NCBI GenBank assembly: GCA_048013815.1 | Contig: CM106585.1 | Span: forward strand, 14,570,001 to 14,634,000 | Origin: Setoptus koraiensis | Lineage: Eukaryota; Arthropoda | DNA length: 64,000 bases | Direction: 5' to 3' | Shown here: positions 1 through 12,635 of the stretch, one piece after another | Numbering within the stretch: position 1 is the first letter of the stretch | How the letters are laid out: each line of letters begins with the position of its first letter | The notes under the pieces: model-generated | What the model saw: the letters and a program-made list of their open reading frames with translations, nothing else | Database searches by the model: none | Told to the model about the DNA's origin: nothing | Translations under genes and position numbers: made by a program

Positions 1-3000
1 GGATATTTAGTGGAACTGTCAGAGACAATATCCTATTTGGCAGTAACTACAATAAAGAACGTTACTGGACTGTGGTGAAAGCGTGCAGCTTAAGTCGTGA
101 TATTGAACTCCTAGATAACGGAGATACAACCTATATCAACGATAATGGAAACTCACTCAGTGGCGGCCAAAAGGCTCGCATTTCTCTGGCTAGATGTCTG
201 TACAAAGATTGTGATATCTATCTTCTAGATGATCCCCTGAGCGCTGTTGATTCGCACGTTTCAGACCACATTTTCAATGAGGCCATCAAGAGTTTTCTGA
301 AGAAAAAAGCGGTGTTATTGTCAACGCACCAATCACAATATCTCGAACATTGTGACACAGTGCTTGCCATTGATCAGGGGCATTGCAAAGCTTTGTGCAC
401 ATATACAGAGCTCAAAACAAGAAATGCTGATTATCTTACCAAGATAGGTGCCAGTAAGGGCACTGGTGTGGCAGCTCCTATTAAGAAGAAACCGCTATCA
501 ATTTCTGCCAGCTCCGCATTGTTTCCACCAAAAGAATACCTTGAAACCAAAGCCAAGATGCCTCCGATACATCAGATGAGCAGCAACAACAATTTGAAAT
601 CATCGACAAGCAGCAACACAATTGTCCGCGATGTGTCGACTGTTGAAGCGATGAAACGGAATTCTCTTTCCGTTTCATCTACCGGCTGTCGTGATGATGA
701 CAATATCAAGTCAAATGTTGAGCTCGTGCTTACAAATGAGCCGATATTTGCCCGTCTTGATAGATCGTGTACCACGGAGAAGCGACCAGTATTAGAAGAT
801 GGCACTAATGAGCTCGAGAAGTCATCAAACAACAAGCAATCGAACGAACCAGAAGAGGAGAGTATGAACAGAGAATTTGGTAGTGTCAGAGTTTTGTGGG
901 ACTTTTATACTGGCAATTCTATGTTGAATTTCATCTCGGTTATTGTAGCATACTTGATGAGTCAGTTAGTCTTCACACTTATAGATGTATATTTAACTGT
1001 TTGGACAATAGTGGAGCAAGAACGCGATAGAATGGCCGTGTCCATTGGAGCACCTCATACTTTGCATTATATTGGCCTGGACAACGACACCATAGATCCC
1101 ATCATAATATCTGGTCAGCAGGTGGCAGCACTCGAGCCCATTAATAACATGACTAGTCTATATAGACCATTTTACAGATTGATCAAAGATTTTCACAGTG
1201 AACAACAGGCAATTGTTTACACGTGTCTCATTATCGTATTATTTGTGACGGCTTGTCTGAAAAGTTCTCTATTCTATCGCATGTGCAGCAAATCGGCCGA
1301 CTTATTATACAAACGATTATTCAATAGTGCCCTGTTTGCACAAGTGGCCTTCTTTGATAAAAATCCCATCGGAAGATTCCTAAATCGAGCAACCAGAGAC
1401 ATGGGAAGCGTAGACGAATCGATGCCCGCTACATCTTTTGCTGCTTTCGAGATATTGCTTCAATGGCTCACATCGGTCATTCTGGTGACAACCATTGATT
1501 CAGCATTGTTTGCGCCTGCCTCGATAATTATTCTGATGTTTATCATCATACATCGCGTGTATGTGCCACCATTGAAAGATATACAACGTCTAGAGAATAT
1601 GTGCAAGAGTCCGATATTGTCGCACCTGAGCAGCTCCGTCAATGGACTGGCCGTCATAAGATCCACAACAGGTGCTGAATTGAATTTTGAACGAATGTTT
1701 ATGCGGCACCTAGATCAGCATTCGTCTGTTTTTGTATTGTTTATAGGCTGCAACAGATGGATTGCGGTAGTTTTAGATTGGATCAATTGTGCATTTGTTG
1801 TGACAATCACCCTGTATGCCATCATAAGCCAAATGGAGGGACCGTCGGCCGGATTACTAATCACGAGTGGCATACTAATGTGCGGGCTAGCTCAGCACGG
1901 TGCTCTAAAATTGGCCAACACCGAATCATTGGCAACTAGCATTGAGCGAATAAATGAATATTGTCGACTGCCGCAAGAGGAAACTATCACCGGCAGTGAT
2001 AATGGACACTCCAGTGGCAAGAGAAAGAATAGAAGCGACAAACGTCAAATTCACAAGAGAATGTGGATGTCATCAAGTGGTAGAATAGAATTCAAAAGTG
2101 TCGATCTGTATTATAACAAATTAGCGCGACCAGTTTTGAACGATCTAACACTGACAATTGAATCAGGCGAGAAGATTGGAGTGGTGGGTAGAACGGGCGC
2201 AGGAAAGTCATCTATATTGACAGTGTTGTATAGACTGTACGATTACGACGGCACCATTCTCATAGACGACATTGATATTAAAAAATTAAACTTGCAAGAT
2301 TTACGCAGCAATTTAAGTATCATACCCCAAGATCCGATTTTGTTTTCAAACACAGTCCGGTATAACATAGATCCGTTCAATGATTATGATGACGATAGTA
2401 TCTGGAAAGCGCTAGAATGTGCCCAATTGAAGGAGGCCATAGCGAGTATGGAGCAGGGCCTGGAAACGCGTTTGAATGCCTCAGGTACGTCGATCTACGG
2501 TTTTTGTTGTAGGTCGGTGCACGACTCACAACAAAAACACACACACAGTTGTTGAAACAACACAACTCCGAATTCAAACGCCGATTGATTCTTGATTGAT
2601 GAATGATAAATCTATCCTTCATTACTGCCCCTATACGCCAAACAAATTCACAGGTGGAAATCTGTCTGTTGGACAGAAGCAGCTAATGTGTCTAGCCCGA
2701 GCTTTGTTGAGGCGCAACAAAATCCTCGTAATGGACGAGGCCACGGCCAACGTTGATTCCGGCACCGATGACATCATACAAAACACAGTCAGGACTAAAT
2801 TTTCCGCTTGCACAGTGATCATAATAGCTCACAGACTCAACACAATAATTGACTGTGATCGCATCGTTGTGATGAGCAATGGCAAAATGGTGGAAATCGA
2901 TGAGCCATACATTCTAATGAACAAACCCAATGGGGTATTCGCTGGCATGGTGGACGCTTTAGGTCAATCAGCAAAAGAACGATTGACTACTCTGGCAAAA

Positions 3001-3042
3001 CAATCTTACGAGGCAAAAAGGAACTCAGTTAGAGCTGTTTAG
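1..3042 (+). CDS. ABCC4/MRP4-like multidrug resistance-associated ABC transporter, 5'-partial
   Basis: ATP-driven exporter of organic anions and conjugates in the plasma membrane. The reading frame is open from the window edge (first full codon at 3), so the N-terminal membrane domain and the first Walker A lie outside. Two exons are seen: 1-2484 and 2654-3042, joined over a GT-AG intron (2485-2653). About 956 residues are present: the end of NBD1 with signature LSGGQ and Walker B IYLLDDPLSAVD, a Ser/Asn-rich linker of about 150 residues, the second transmembrane domain, then NBD2 with Walker A GRTGAGKSS, signature NLSVGQKQ split from the preceding sequence by the intron, Walker B ILVMDEATANVD and H-loop IIIAHRLNTI. 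The C-terminal stretch around DEPYILMNKPNG matches MRP4 closely from memory of the family. An AATAAA at 3089-3094 is a likely poly(A) signal. The family call is secure; exact orthology within ABCC is less so. Confidence 0.93.
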
Positions 3043-3088
3043 AGAGGCGTATAGAGAGCGAGAGATTCGTGTTCAGCGTCGCACAATT

Positions 3089-3094
3089 AATAAA
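3089..3094 (+). terminator. Poly(A) signal of the ABC transporter
   Basis: A canonical AATAAA lies 47 bp after the ABC transporter stop codon. It is the only perfect hexamer close downstream of that gene. Confidence 0.55.
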
Positions 3095-6000
3095 GAAACA
3101 AGACACAACTTAATCTGTAGTAACATTAAATACAAAAAATAAGCGATACCAGGGGCGCTATCTGGTGAGAAAATCTATGTTACGTGTGGGCCATGTTTTG
3201 ATTTTTTATTTCCCAATCTCTCGCTCTCTCTCTCTCTCTCTCTCTCCCACTCGCGTGCCCCTCGATCGCAATAGGTCACCAGTGACACAACACACAGGAT
3301 CAAGATGACACACAAGTCGAAAAGTTTGAAGAGATTGTATCAAGGCTGTATTGAGGTCAACTGACGATTACTGACCCTGCCCGCGTTGTGGTTGCATAAA
3401 TGGTTGATCGTCTGCATTCATCTGCACCGCGTCATCGTCGATTAAATCTACTAACCGAGAGAGAGGTGTGCCATTGTAACGTGTTCCATGGTCATTAGAC
3501 GACATCCTAATCTGTCCTATGATAATCGTTTCCTGTTGTCGTTGATATGGTCATTGTTATTGGCATTGGTGGTGCTGCCGCTGCTGTTATTGTTGTGGAT
3601 GCTGTTGCCACTGTTTTGGCTTTGTCAATCACCAGAACGAAAGAATACTTGAACTGGAGCGGTATTGTTTGGTTAGGTGGTTTGGTTAGAAGAGGAGCGG
3701 GGGCCCGCTCAAAATGAAATTCGCGATAGTCGGACGACATCGGAACTAGTGAGCAACATGAAACATGAGGTGAAAACGAAAATTTGTGCGAGTATGAGAC
3801 GAATTTTGAGAAGTTGCCACAACGAGGTCATTGTTGATGGTAGCGACGACTAGTTTGGTTGTTGTTACTTATGTGGATAGTGATCAATGTTGCGTGTATG
3901 AGTCAATCGTTTATCGATTACACACAATATTGCACATGCTGCTGCTGCTGCTGCTACTGCTACTGTAGCTTTACGTAACATAACACGGGGTCCTTGGGGG
4001 ATAAATGTTACATCACCGGCCAACAGTAGTAATAGTGTTAGTGTTGTGTAACACACACTCAACAATGGGGCAACATATCAACTAGAGATAGACAGATAGT
4101 CGGCTGGCAGTGAAAGTGATCATACTGCCCTCATCATGCAAGGACTATCAACAACTATTTCTTTTGAAATAAAGCTGTTGTCAGACTATTGCTTGCAATG
4201 GACAGACAGACAGAGGGAATGACAAATAACAAAAAGAATGCATCTCATGTTCACTTCTTCATCTGACAGTGGCACCAGTGAATTAGACTGAGGCCAGTTC
4301 GAAATGGTCGTACAGTGTTAACATTGGCAACATGGTACAGGTTTGAAGGCTAAATATTTGTGTGTTGTGCAATGGTCAAATCGAGTTGAATGCGATGACC
4401 ATTACTTATGTATCAGTGTTGTTGATGCCTGGTCCGTTGGGATTTCGGACTCACATCAACAAGCACATCATATCGACACACACTGATGGCACGGATAACG
4501 GTGTTAGCAAGCGAGCTATTATTATCATTAATTTATCACGTATTATTGAATCGTGATTCGTGTTGTGTTTCAAATTATGAACCACCACACTGCTGCTGCT
4601 GCTGTCCAGGCGTCGCACAATAATACGTTGCTGCCAGTCGCACTAACTGCCGCAACTACCATTACCATGTAACAATAACAACGACAACAACCGAGCCAAG
4701 CCACCGAGAAGAAAAACAAGTCGCCCTGTTGGCGCTCACTTCCGGAAAGCACCACTCTACAAGACATCATCCATGTCCGGTGCAATAGGATGGACATGAT
4801 GTATACTTGACATAGGCACACTGATAATGGTATTGGTTTTATTTTATTACCATTATTACGTGTCTATTGTTATGCTGTATTCTCTCGTGTGTGTGTGTGT
4901 GCGTGTGTGTGTAGCGACTAGATATAAACTGGACAATTTAACTGCAGTGTGTGTCTGTGTCATATAACGTGTGTGTGTGATTGTAGACTACCCATCCATC
5001 GATATACATACATATTGATATATCCACATGTGTATCAAACTCACAAACGACGATCAATGAGTTTAGTGTGCAAATCACGCAATGTCCTTTATTTACACGC
5101 AACTCCTGACGGGCAACTCCTGTTTTCCGTTACGCACAGCATAGGCCGTTATGAGAAACATCACCGTTATCATCAACAAAAGAGACTCTATCTCTTATCA
5201 TTTACCTGTTTGTTAGTGCGCTAACGATCTAGCGTCGAAGCAAGATCGTTAGCGCACTCCAAGCTGATCGGTGTCGGATATGTGACATCCAGCCAGACTA
5301 ATTGCTGTCAGACTGCTAATTCGTTGCAAACGATCGAGCATTTGATCGGTTGTAAGCGGACAAAAGCTTACGTCATACGGAGTGCACGGCCAACGAAAAA
5401 CGTCGGGAAACAAATGAGCCGTTAAACGCGCCACGGCAAATCACACAAAGTCTTCAGCTGACTTAGGCTGTGTTAGTTTGTGGCCTATATTGACAATTTG
5501 AACAAACACAACTTATAGGCCATTAGCATCGTGTTGTTGGGCCCCAATGAATGGAATAGATCGGAAACTGCATACGTACACACACACACACACACATTTA
5601 GTAGTCAGATAAAATGTAAGCAAATAAGCACGTTGGCACCATAATAAGTTGGCATGAAAAAATCGATTTATTTTGCCATCTGGTAACACAAAATAGCAAG
5701 CTCAAGTTGAGAATTTCGGTCCAATTAGATAACATTAACGGTGCTGTTCACCTGTTTTCGGCACTCTGAACAAATGCAGCGCGATGCAAGTTTGAGAAAC
5801 AGACACAACCGCTGCCATTCTGGGCAGCAGACATTGTGTGACGCAGACCTATGATCAGGGCTCGAGGTATCAGATAGTGCTAACAACCATGGATGTGATT
5901 GACAGTATAGCCAGAGGCGCGCAACAAGAAAACGATAAACAAATTTGGCGCTGATGGGTGCAGATTGAAATTGCGGCAATAGTATATCAATTAGCATATG

Positions 6001-7321
6001 TTTCTATCGGGCTCATGATGATGATTCATGTATATTCATGAGACAATCATGTTGTTGCAATGATTGTTACATAACGTGTGCGTGCGCGTGTGTGTGTGTG
6101 TGCTTTATGGAAACACACGCACACGCACGCTGATTGTAAGACACACAATTGACAAGGATAGAACGTGACGGAGACAGGCGCGTTTGCGTTATAAATCAAA
6201 TGACTTGCGGACGACATTGGTGTTGTTATTATTAAAGTGGCGCGCTCACAAGTTGATGATAATTTGCAACAAAAGAACAGCACATTGTACTTGTTCCTAC
6301 AGTTACGCTGCAGCAGGCAGCAAATTGAGCAAGCAGCAAAACTAAAGTGACGACCAACAACAACAACAACAATGACATCGCCTCTACATCACAATCATCA
6401 AGTGAGCTAATCGATAATTACATTCGAACTGAGCGGCAAATAATTGCCTCGTTCTGGGCGCTTGCTATATGCGTTCATAGAGCAACTGCCATCGATTACG
6501 GCACAATCACAGTGGATTGACACGAAATTAATTTTGTGCGCAAGCGGCGTCTGAGGAACCCCCGTTCGCCCGTATGAGATGCCCGTGCAAACGGGCAGCT
6601 CCGGGCTTCAGGGAAATCCCCGAACCCCGAAGCTGCCCATTTGTATGTTGGGCACAAATCGGTGGGATTCTCATTAAAATCGGTGGGCGGATTTCGTGCG
6701 TGTGTGTGTGTGTGTGTTGCTCTGTGTGTTGTTCATGTGATTGCGCTGGCAAATCATTCGATTTGGCGATCAACTGTTGTTGTTTCGCCTGGATGCGCGT
6801 CACTCGGTGCGCACAAGCCCAAACCCAATGGAGCAATCGAACGAGGCCTATAGTTTGTTTTGGTGTGAGCTTCATTCGAGTAGAGAGTGCCCTCCCCCTT
6901 GTTTAGCCCTCCGTCGAATTGTGATGTGTGTTGATGTTTGTGTGTTGATTTGTGTGTGTGTGTGCGTTGTGTTTATGCGAATAGATGTTTGCCTTTGGTC
7001 GAGGGCCTGCGCAATCAGCGACGAGCGTGTGTGTTGTGCTTGTTTGCTGCAACCGTCGTTGTTGTTCTATAACAGAGAGCAGTTATCGCACACACACACG
7101 CACATATTCTATACAAGTTCGGTGGGCGGAAAACCGGCTCGAGTTGTCGAACATTTTCGGTTTCACTCGTGCGCTCGCGCTCGATTATTCGGCTCGATAT
7201 AACAAATCGTCAGCAAATAAATCATTTAGAATTGAATCATTCGAAATCAAATATCCGAAACATATCCGAACATATCCGAATTAAGAAATTTTTAACAATT
7301 TTAAAATCAAAATCAATTTTA
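3095..7321. other. Intergenic region with microsatellites and one perfect inverted repeat
   Basis: No ORF here has recognisable domains; the open frames are short, and several consist of simple repeats. The stretch contains a CT run (about 3224-3246), GT runs (about 4887-4912, 6088-6102, 6700-6717), a CA run (about 5577-5596) and a perfect 16-bp inverted repeat at 5215-5258. The last kilobase is GT-rich and probably holds the promoter and 5' UTR of the forkhead gene. Confidence 0.6.
5215..5258. repeat. Perfect 16-bp inverted repeat with 12-nt loop
   Basis: The left arm (5215-5230, AGTGCGCTAACGATCT) is the exact reverse complement of the right arm (5243-5258), separated by 12 bases (5231-5242). 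No pairing continues outside the arms. It sits alone in intergenic DNA, more than 2 kb from either neighbouring gene. Confidence 0.9.
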
Positions 7322-7469
7322 ATGGGCAATTCAGGCTTGCAGTTGCACAGTTCGTAAGTAAGAATTGATTGTTTTCGCAACCGCGATTTTCGTTTCCAGT
7401 GAGAATCCCAGCGTGAGGAGCACGAGGCAGCAAAGGCTCACGAACGATGATCAACAACAGTATCAATAA
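7322..7469 (+). promoter_or_regulatory. Upstream ORF and 46-bp leader intron before the forkhead start
   Basis: A strong donor (GTAAGT at 7354) and an acceptor (TTTCCAG ending at 7399) define a 46-bp intron in the leader. An ATG at 7322 opens a short upstream ORF. If the intron is retained, this ORF stops after 11 residues at 7357. If spliced, it becomes 33 codons long, runs past the forkhead ATG in another frame and stops at 7467-7469. Splicing would therefore be expected to change how often the main start is reached. This is read from sequence only; no transcript was available. Confidence 0.45.
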
Positions 7470-8055
7470 GCATCATCATTTGTCATCAACTACCAACAAT
7501 CAACTTGGCAAGCTCATGTCACCACCACTGCACAACACAAGCAACAGTATCAACAGTTATTTGATTGCATCGGCGAAGCAGCAACAACAACAGCAACACA
7601 TTATGCAAAATCATCATCAACGTATGTCAGCGACATTGGTCGCTCCAGATGCACACTTGCCATTCTCCATTGAGGCCATTCTAAAAACTCAAGAGCAACA
7701 ACAACAACTACACAGCAACCATAGGTACACAACCGCCGACCATCTATCTACCAGCGGAAGTGGTCACTCTACCCCAACAGGATCAACCAACAATCAGGTG
7801 CCCAATTCGTTTGGAGCTGCTGGTGCAACTATCTCGGGTGCCGGAGGGCCCGGTCTGCAGTCTCCCCGGTCGCAGGCCACACAGGTCAATGTCGCGGCTG
7901 CCACAGCGGCCGCGGCCTCCGCCTTCGGTAACCCGAGCTTCATGCCCGGTGGAGCTAACCCCTTGGCCCTTATAATGCACTATCTACAGCAATCTCAACA
8001 ACATCAACAATTATTACATCTTCACCAGTTACATCAACAACAACAACAACAACAA

Positions 8056-8129
<74 letters not shown>

Positions 8130-9609
8130 ACAACAACCTACATCCACCGCCGCGAGTCCGTTTCATTTACCCGACGGTCGCTTGGCCGAGAGGTGGTTGG
8201 CGCGAAAAGTCGTTTGCCCGACTAATCGCAAGACAGATCCCACCAAAGTGCCCCCTGAGCGAATCAACCTACACTTACATCAACAAAACAATCGTGCAAA
8301 ATCCAATCGATTGACAAACAACCAATCAAAGAATCAACCAACTAACGGAACAAATCAACGAATTCAAGCGACCAACAACCCACAAAGCAACCAAGCTAAT
8401 TTTTCTAGATTCGGACAATCGACTAGTCAAGCTAATGAACGCTCAAACAAACAATCGTCGAGCCAATCGACCTCGACAAAACGACCGTTCTTGCAAATGA
8501 TCGAGCAACAGCACCAGCATCCTTCATCTACCGTTGCATACCAGCAACAATTGCATCTACAGACCCTACAATTACATCATCAGCAACATCAGGCGGCTAC
8601 TCAATTAGCAGTGAATGAAAGACAGCAGCAACAACAACAACAATATCTTACCACTAACCAACAACAGACGCAACGCGCGCCCGTCTTTGATGAAATGAAA
8701 CCTGCTCATAGCTATATAGGCTTGATTGCCATGTGTATATTGAGCACTCCAGATAAAAGAATGGTCCTCAACGATATATATCAGTTCATACTGGATAATT
8801 ATGCCTATTTCCGCAATAGGGGTAACGGTTGGCGGAACAGTATTCGGCATAACCTATCGTTGAATCAGTGCTTCAAAAAGTGCGGCAGAGCTGCAAATGG
8901 CAAAGGTCACTTTTGGACCATACATCCGGCGAACATGGAGGATTTCATGAGGGGTGACTTTCGAAGGAGACGAGCTCAGAGGAAAGTTAGACGCCATGAG
9001 GGTCTACATGTTCCAAGCGATGAAAGTGACGATCAAAGTGATGACCCTTCAAAGCCTCCTCTGCCTGAACATTTCAAGAGGTCTCTGATTTATCACCACA
9101 GATTCGAGACACAACAGCAACATGCGAGATCTATGTTACAATCGGTCTCTAGCAACGGCTTTCCGCTTCAGCCCAATAGATCTTATAGTGTGGGCAATTG
9201 TAGCAATGAGCAAAAGGTAGAAGATGCAACTTCTTCAAGAAACTTGCACAACTTCTCGCCTATGACATCTCTTGTCTCTCTATCGAAATCGTTATCTCCT
9301 ACCCACCAATCACCTCTAAATTTGATATCGAACTCACCTTTGACACACAACATAAATCAGATAGATCAATTGGAGGATTGGAGTTCATCGAATCAATTTT
9401 CAATGAACATAACTAGATCGAGTAACAATTTCGATGATTGTATGAGTGATAGATCAGATGACTGTGATACAGAAATAAATGTGGCATCACCGATTATTCA
9501 ACCAATTAGGACCTCTCCCAAGAATTCTTCATTCTCACCTATATCTGTGTCACCATCAGTAATGATGGACACCCAGACTGAAAACCAGCAATCAACATCT
9601 AGAATTTAA
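7447..9609 (+). CDS. FoxQ2-like forkhead transcription factor with eh1 motif and polyQ tract
   Basis: Nuclear DNA-binding regulator of 720 residues in one exon. The forkhead domain covers residues about 418-517, from KPAHSYIGLIAM through helix 3 (WRNSIRHNLSLNQCF) to the basic wing (MRGDFRRRRAQRKVRRH). The GHFWTIHPANMEDF segment and the basic run after it are typical of FoxQ2 (fly fd102C), as known for the family. Residues 73-79 (FSIEAIL, 7663-7683) form an eh1-like Groucho co-repressor motif, which supports a repressor role. A long polyglutamine tract follows at about 8032-8136, and the rest of the N-terminal half is rich in Q, N, S and H. The start is the first ATG after an in-frame TGA (7414-7416), so the frame cannot extend upstream without another splice. 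Forkhead identity is certain; the FoxQ2 subfamily is likely. Confidence 0.9.
8032..8136 (+). repeat. CAA/CAG repeat encoding polyglutamine
   Basis: An in-frame run of about 35 mixed CAA and CAG codons lies between the eh1 motif and the forkhead domain. Interspersed CAA codons and a five-codon higher-order pattern suggest growth by duplication of short blocks as well as slippage. Confidence 0.95.
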
Positions 9610-10395
9610 TATACCATTATTTAGGACACATTTTATGGTCAGATTGTCATGACTCGATTGGAAAAATTTTATACTACTATTCGGTAATTTTTGTATACAT
9701 AGTCGTACATCAATGAAATGGGTAGGGACGAAGCGCCGACTGCTTGAAACTAGATATCAAAGTGCTCAAATATATGAGTTCAGCTGTCTCTTTTAACGAT
9801 CTGTCCTTCAAATTGTCTCGTCTATTTACTAGAAGTTCCCGAATTTATTGAGTAAATGAACAATAAATATATAATCCAAATATATTCAAATATCTTGCCT
9901 GCACCATCGATACCTTTTCTCAGACCACACAAAAGTCTCACGAGCACTCGAAGTGTTTGAAATATTTCAACTCTAGAAAGCCACCCGAAGCATTGTTCAT
10001 CAGTATTTATATTGTTGGTTCTTAGTTATGTCGAAGAGACAACCTATCGCGAAGCCAATCTCTTGTGATGGACAGTGCTAGAGAGTATATAAAATATGCG
10101 AAAAATGTCTAGTGGTTTACGAATAGATTGATACCAGCAATACTGTTGCACACTATTCATTCGCGTTGTGCAAATATAGACTATATTTGATATCGTTAAT
10201 GCTCTAAGCTAATTATTGATGGTCGAACGCAAGTTAGACCGACCCCGTTTATAAGTTATTGTTGACAATAGCAGAAAGATTAGGATATTATTTAGTTTGA
10301 TGCAAAACTATATATGATGGTGGTGGGACTAAATAAAGATGGTGAGATGTTCGAAGTGTTTACATTAATCGAATTCATAGTTTTGTTTTCCATGT
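9610..10395 (+). other. Probable 3' UTR of the forkhead gene
   Basis: AT-rich non-coding sequence with candidate AATAAA signals near 9861 and in the CTAAATAAAG context near 10332. No open frame of interest is seen. Confidence 0.4.
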
Positions 10396-12597
10396 TAGAA
10401 CAACAACAATAAATAAAGAGACAAAAATTGACAATTGAAGGCACGGTTGTTCTTCGGCGTTATTCGAAACTTCTCCCATCTCCAAAGTTGAATGGATGAA
10501 ACGGTTGCAACATCGTCATAGTCATGGGGTGAGTTGCAAATCATAAAGAGTTCTCTCTGTCTGTCACAAATGGTTCCTCTTGAATGGACAATCAATATTT
10601 AAATGTGTGAATTCGTTACAGTTATAAGTAGCACGTGCTTATATGCTGTCTGCTATTCTTCTGGTATTGATTTAGTTTTCTAGTCACGGCTGCCTGCTAG
10701 TTTAGTGGCCGAATTTATTGTCGCCATCGATGTATATTTAAGTTATTTAACCATCCATCTACTGTAAGCGTGCTCTAGTTTTGATGGTCTGACATGTTGT
10801 TGAACAAGACAAGGCTAACATAAACAACAACAACACCAACAACAACAGCAATATAGAGCTGCTATTGGCTCTATTAGTGTCAAGAAATAACACTTACGAC
10901 AAACGAGCAGAGAAGAAATATGTGTGAATATACAATAATAAAATGGTTATATACAACAGCGATAATATTGTTATTATTTCTACAATTACATCATCATATG
11001 TTGTTTAGTTTATGAGTTTGTCTAATGTGGTTAAGCTTCAAAAAGAGCACCATTTATTGTTGCACGTTGTATAGCGGTGCAAGGGGCATTATTATTGTTA
11101 TAGATAGATTACAGGATGCTTAAGAAGATATTGTGTTGGCCATTTGTTGTTGCCATCCAACTAGTGTGAGCATCCAACTCAGTAACAATGCAACAAATGA
11201 ACAACGACACCCAAATCTACGGGGCGCTAATTAGAGCTGGCTGAGTTGTTCATGTTCGTATTACTATTCATAGTTGACAGACAGTAGCAACAACAGCAGC
11301 AACAACAAAAGGGACGACAATCAAAAGTATCAAATGGCGCACTGTATACACGGCTAATTTCCATAATCTGCTCTTCACGAGAGCACTTTATATCCGTGTG
11401 CCGTATTGACAAAACAGTTACTCTGCAATCGTACACCCGCCGGCTAAAGTGAACAAAGTGAGACAGGGAGACAGAAAGAGAGACACGGAGACAGACAGAC
11501 ATACGGACAGGGAAGCAGTCTGACAAACAGTCGGCAAACATAGGTGAGAAGAAAGAGCAACAATGGGAATGAACAAACTTTGTTTGGTTTGCTCCCGATG
11601 GCCACCGATCAAAGCTCTGGCGCGAACAGCAATGGCACCCAAATGTAAACTGGATTTATAATTGGCGAACATGTAAATGCGAAATCGACATGCAGTGCAG
11701 TTCCAACTGTTTTTCAACTGTTTAAGCTGTTCCCAAGCCAGAATGGCCAATGTTTGACATCCATGGCGAATATCCGGACCTGAAGCGTTTAACAAATGCA
11801 AATTACCAGTACGTGCCACTGTTAGCACGGCAATAGTTATTAGTTTTTGGGGAAAAAAAGAAGAAAAAAAACTTAAAAGTGCTGACTACAAATGAAAAAT
11901 GAGCATCACTATTGATATTGATTTTGGCTTGGTGTGTGCATTAGGACAAGTGCTGCCAGTACAATTAGATTTTGCAGTTTCGTAAGTTGTCAGTTTATAG
12001 CTTACAGCTTATGTTGCCATAGTGACCACCTTCGGCAAACGCAAAAGACGGACCAGTGCAAAGACGCCAAAATTGTTCCCTGTGATGTGTCCATCATCAC
12101 AGTAAATTACTCTCGCTCTACTGGCACTGCTAATATTTATTCAAATGTCTAATTGACAATCGGCTTTGATGACCGGGACATGCTCACTTTTTTGACTCGA
12201 CCGACCTGTTATCGTTATTATTGCTATTATTGTGTGTGTGTGTGTATTATTTTTCTAACCTATTTCGAGCTGTAATATTGGTTTGATGAAAACACTCAAA
12301 TGAGAGGCGAAGAAGAAGATGCAAAAACTGACCGCACTTTTGACAGCGCCAACAACATCTCGAGATGGTGCTGTGAAAAAATGCAAATCATTTGAATTCA
12401 AATTCGAATTAAAGCAGCAACTGAAGCTCCTATAAGAGGCTGCCACGTCACAGGCAAAGAGCGCCAGAGAGAGAAACATTTTGCAGCAAATCCAATTCCA
12501 CTTGTTCTCTCAAACAAAACAGACAATAGTCGGGGCTACTGCACTTGACCTGACTTGAATTCTATTCAATTGATTGACGACTTTCTAAAGAAATAAC

Positions 12598-12600
<3 letters not shown>

Positions 12601-12632
<32 letters not shown>
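12601..12632. repeat. CA dinucleotide microsatellite
   Basis: An uninterrupted run of about sixteen AC units in intergenic DNA. Confidence 0.95.

Positions 12633-12635
<3 letters not shown>

Noticed and set aside
6528-7284. Several overlapping frames of 100 to 150 codons upstream of the forkhead gene
   Set aside because: They run through GT/CA repeats, give Cys/Val or His/Thr-rich translations without domains, and overlap each other on both strands.
11227-11828. Minus-strand frames with Leu/Ser-rich and Cys-rich segments
   Set aside because: Composition follows AGACAG and CAG-type repeats; no domain, no splice context, no neighbour that would make sense of them.
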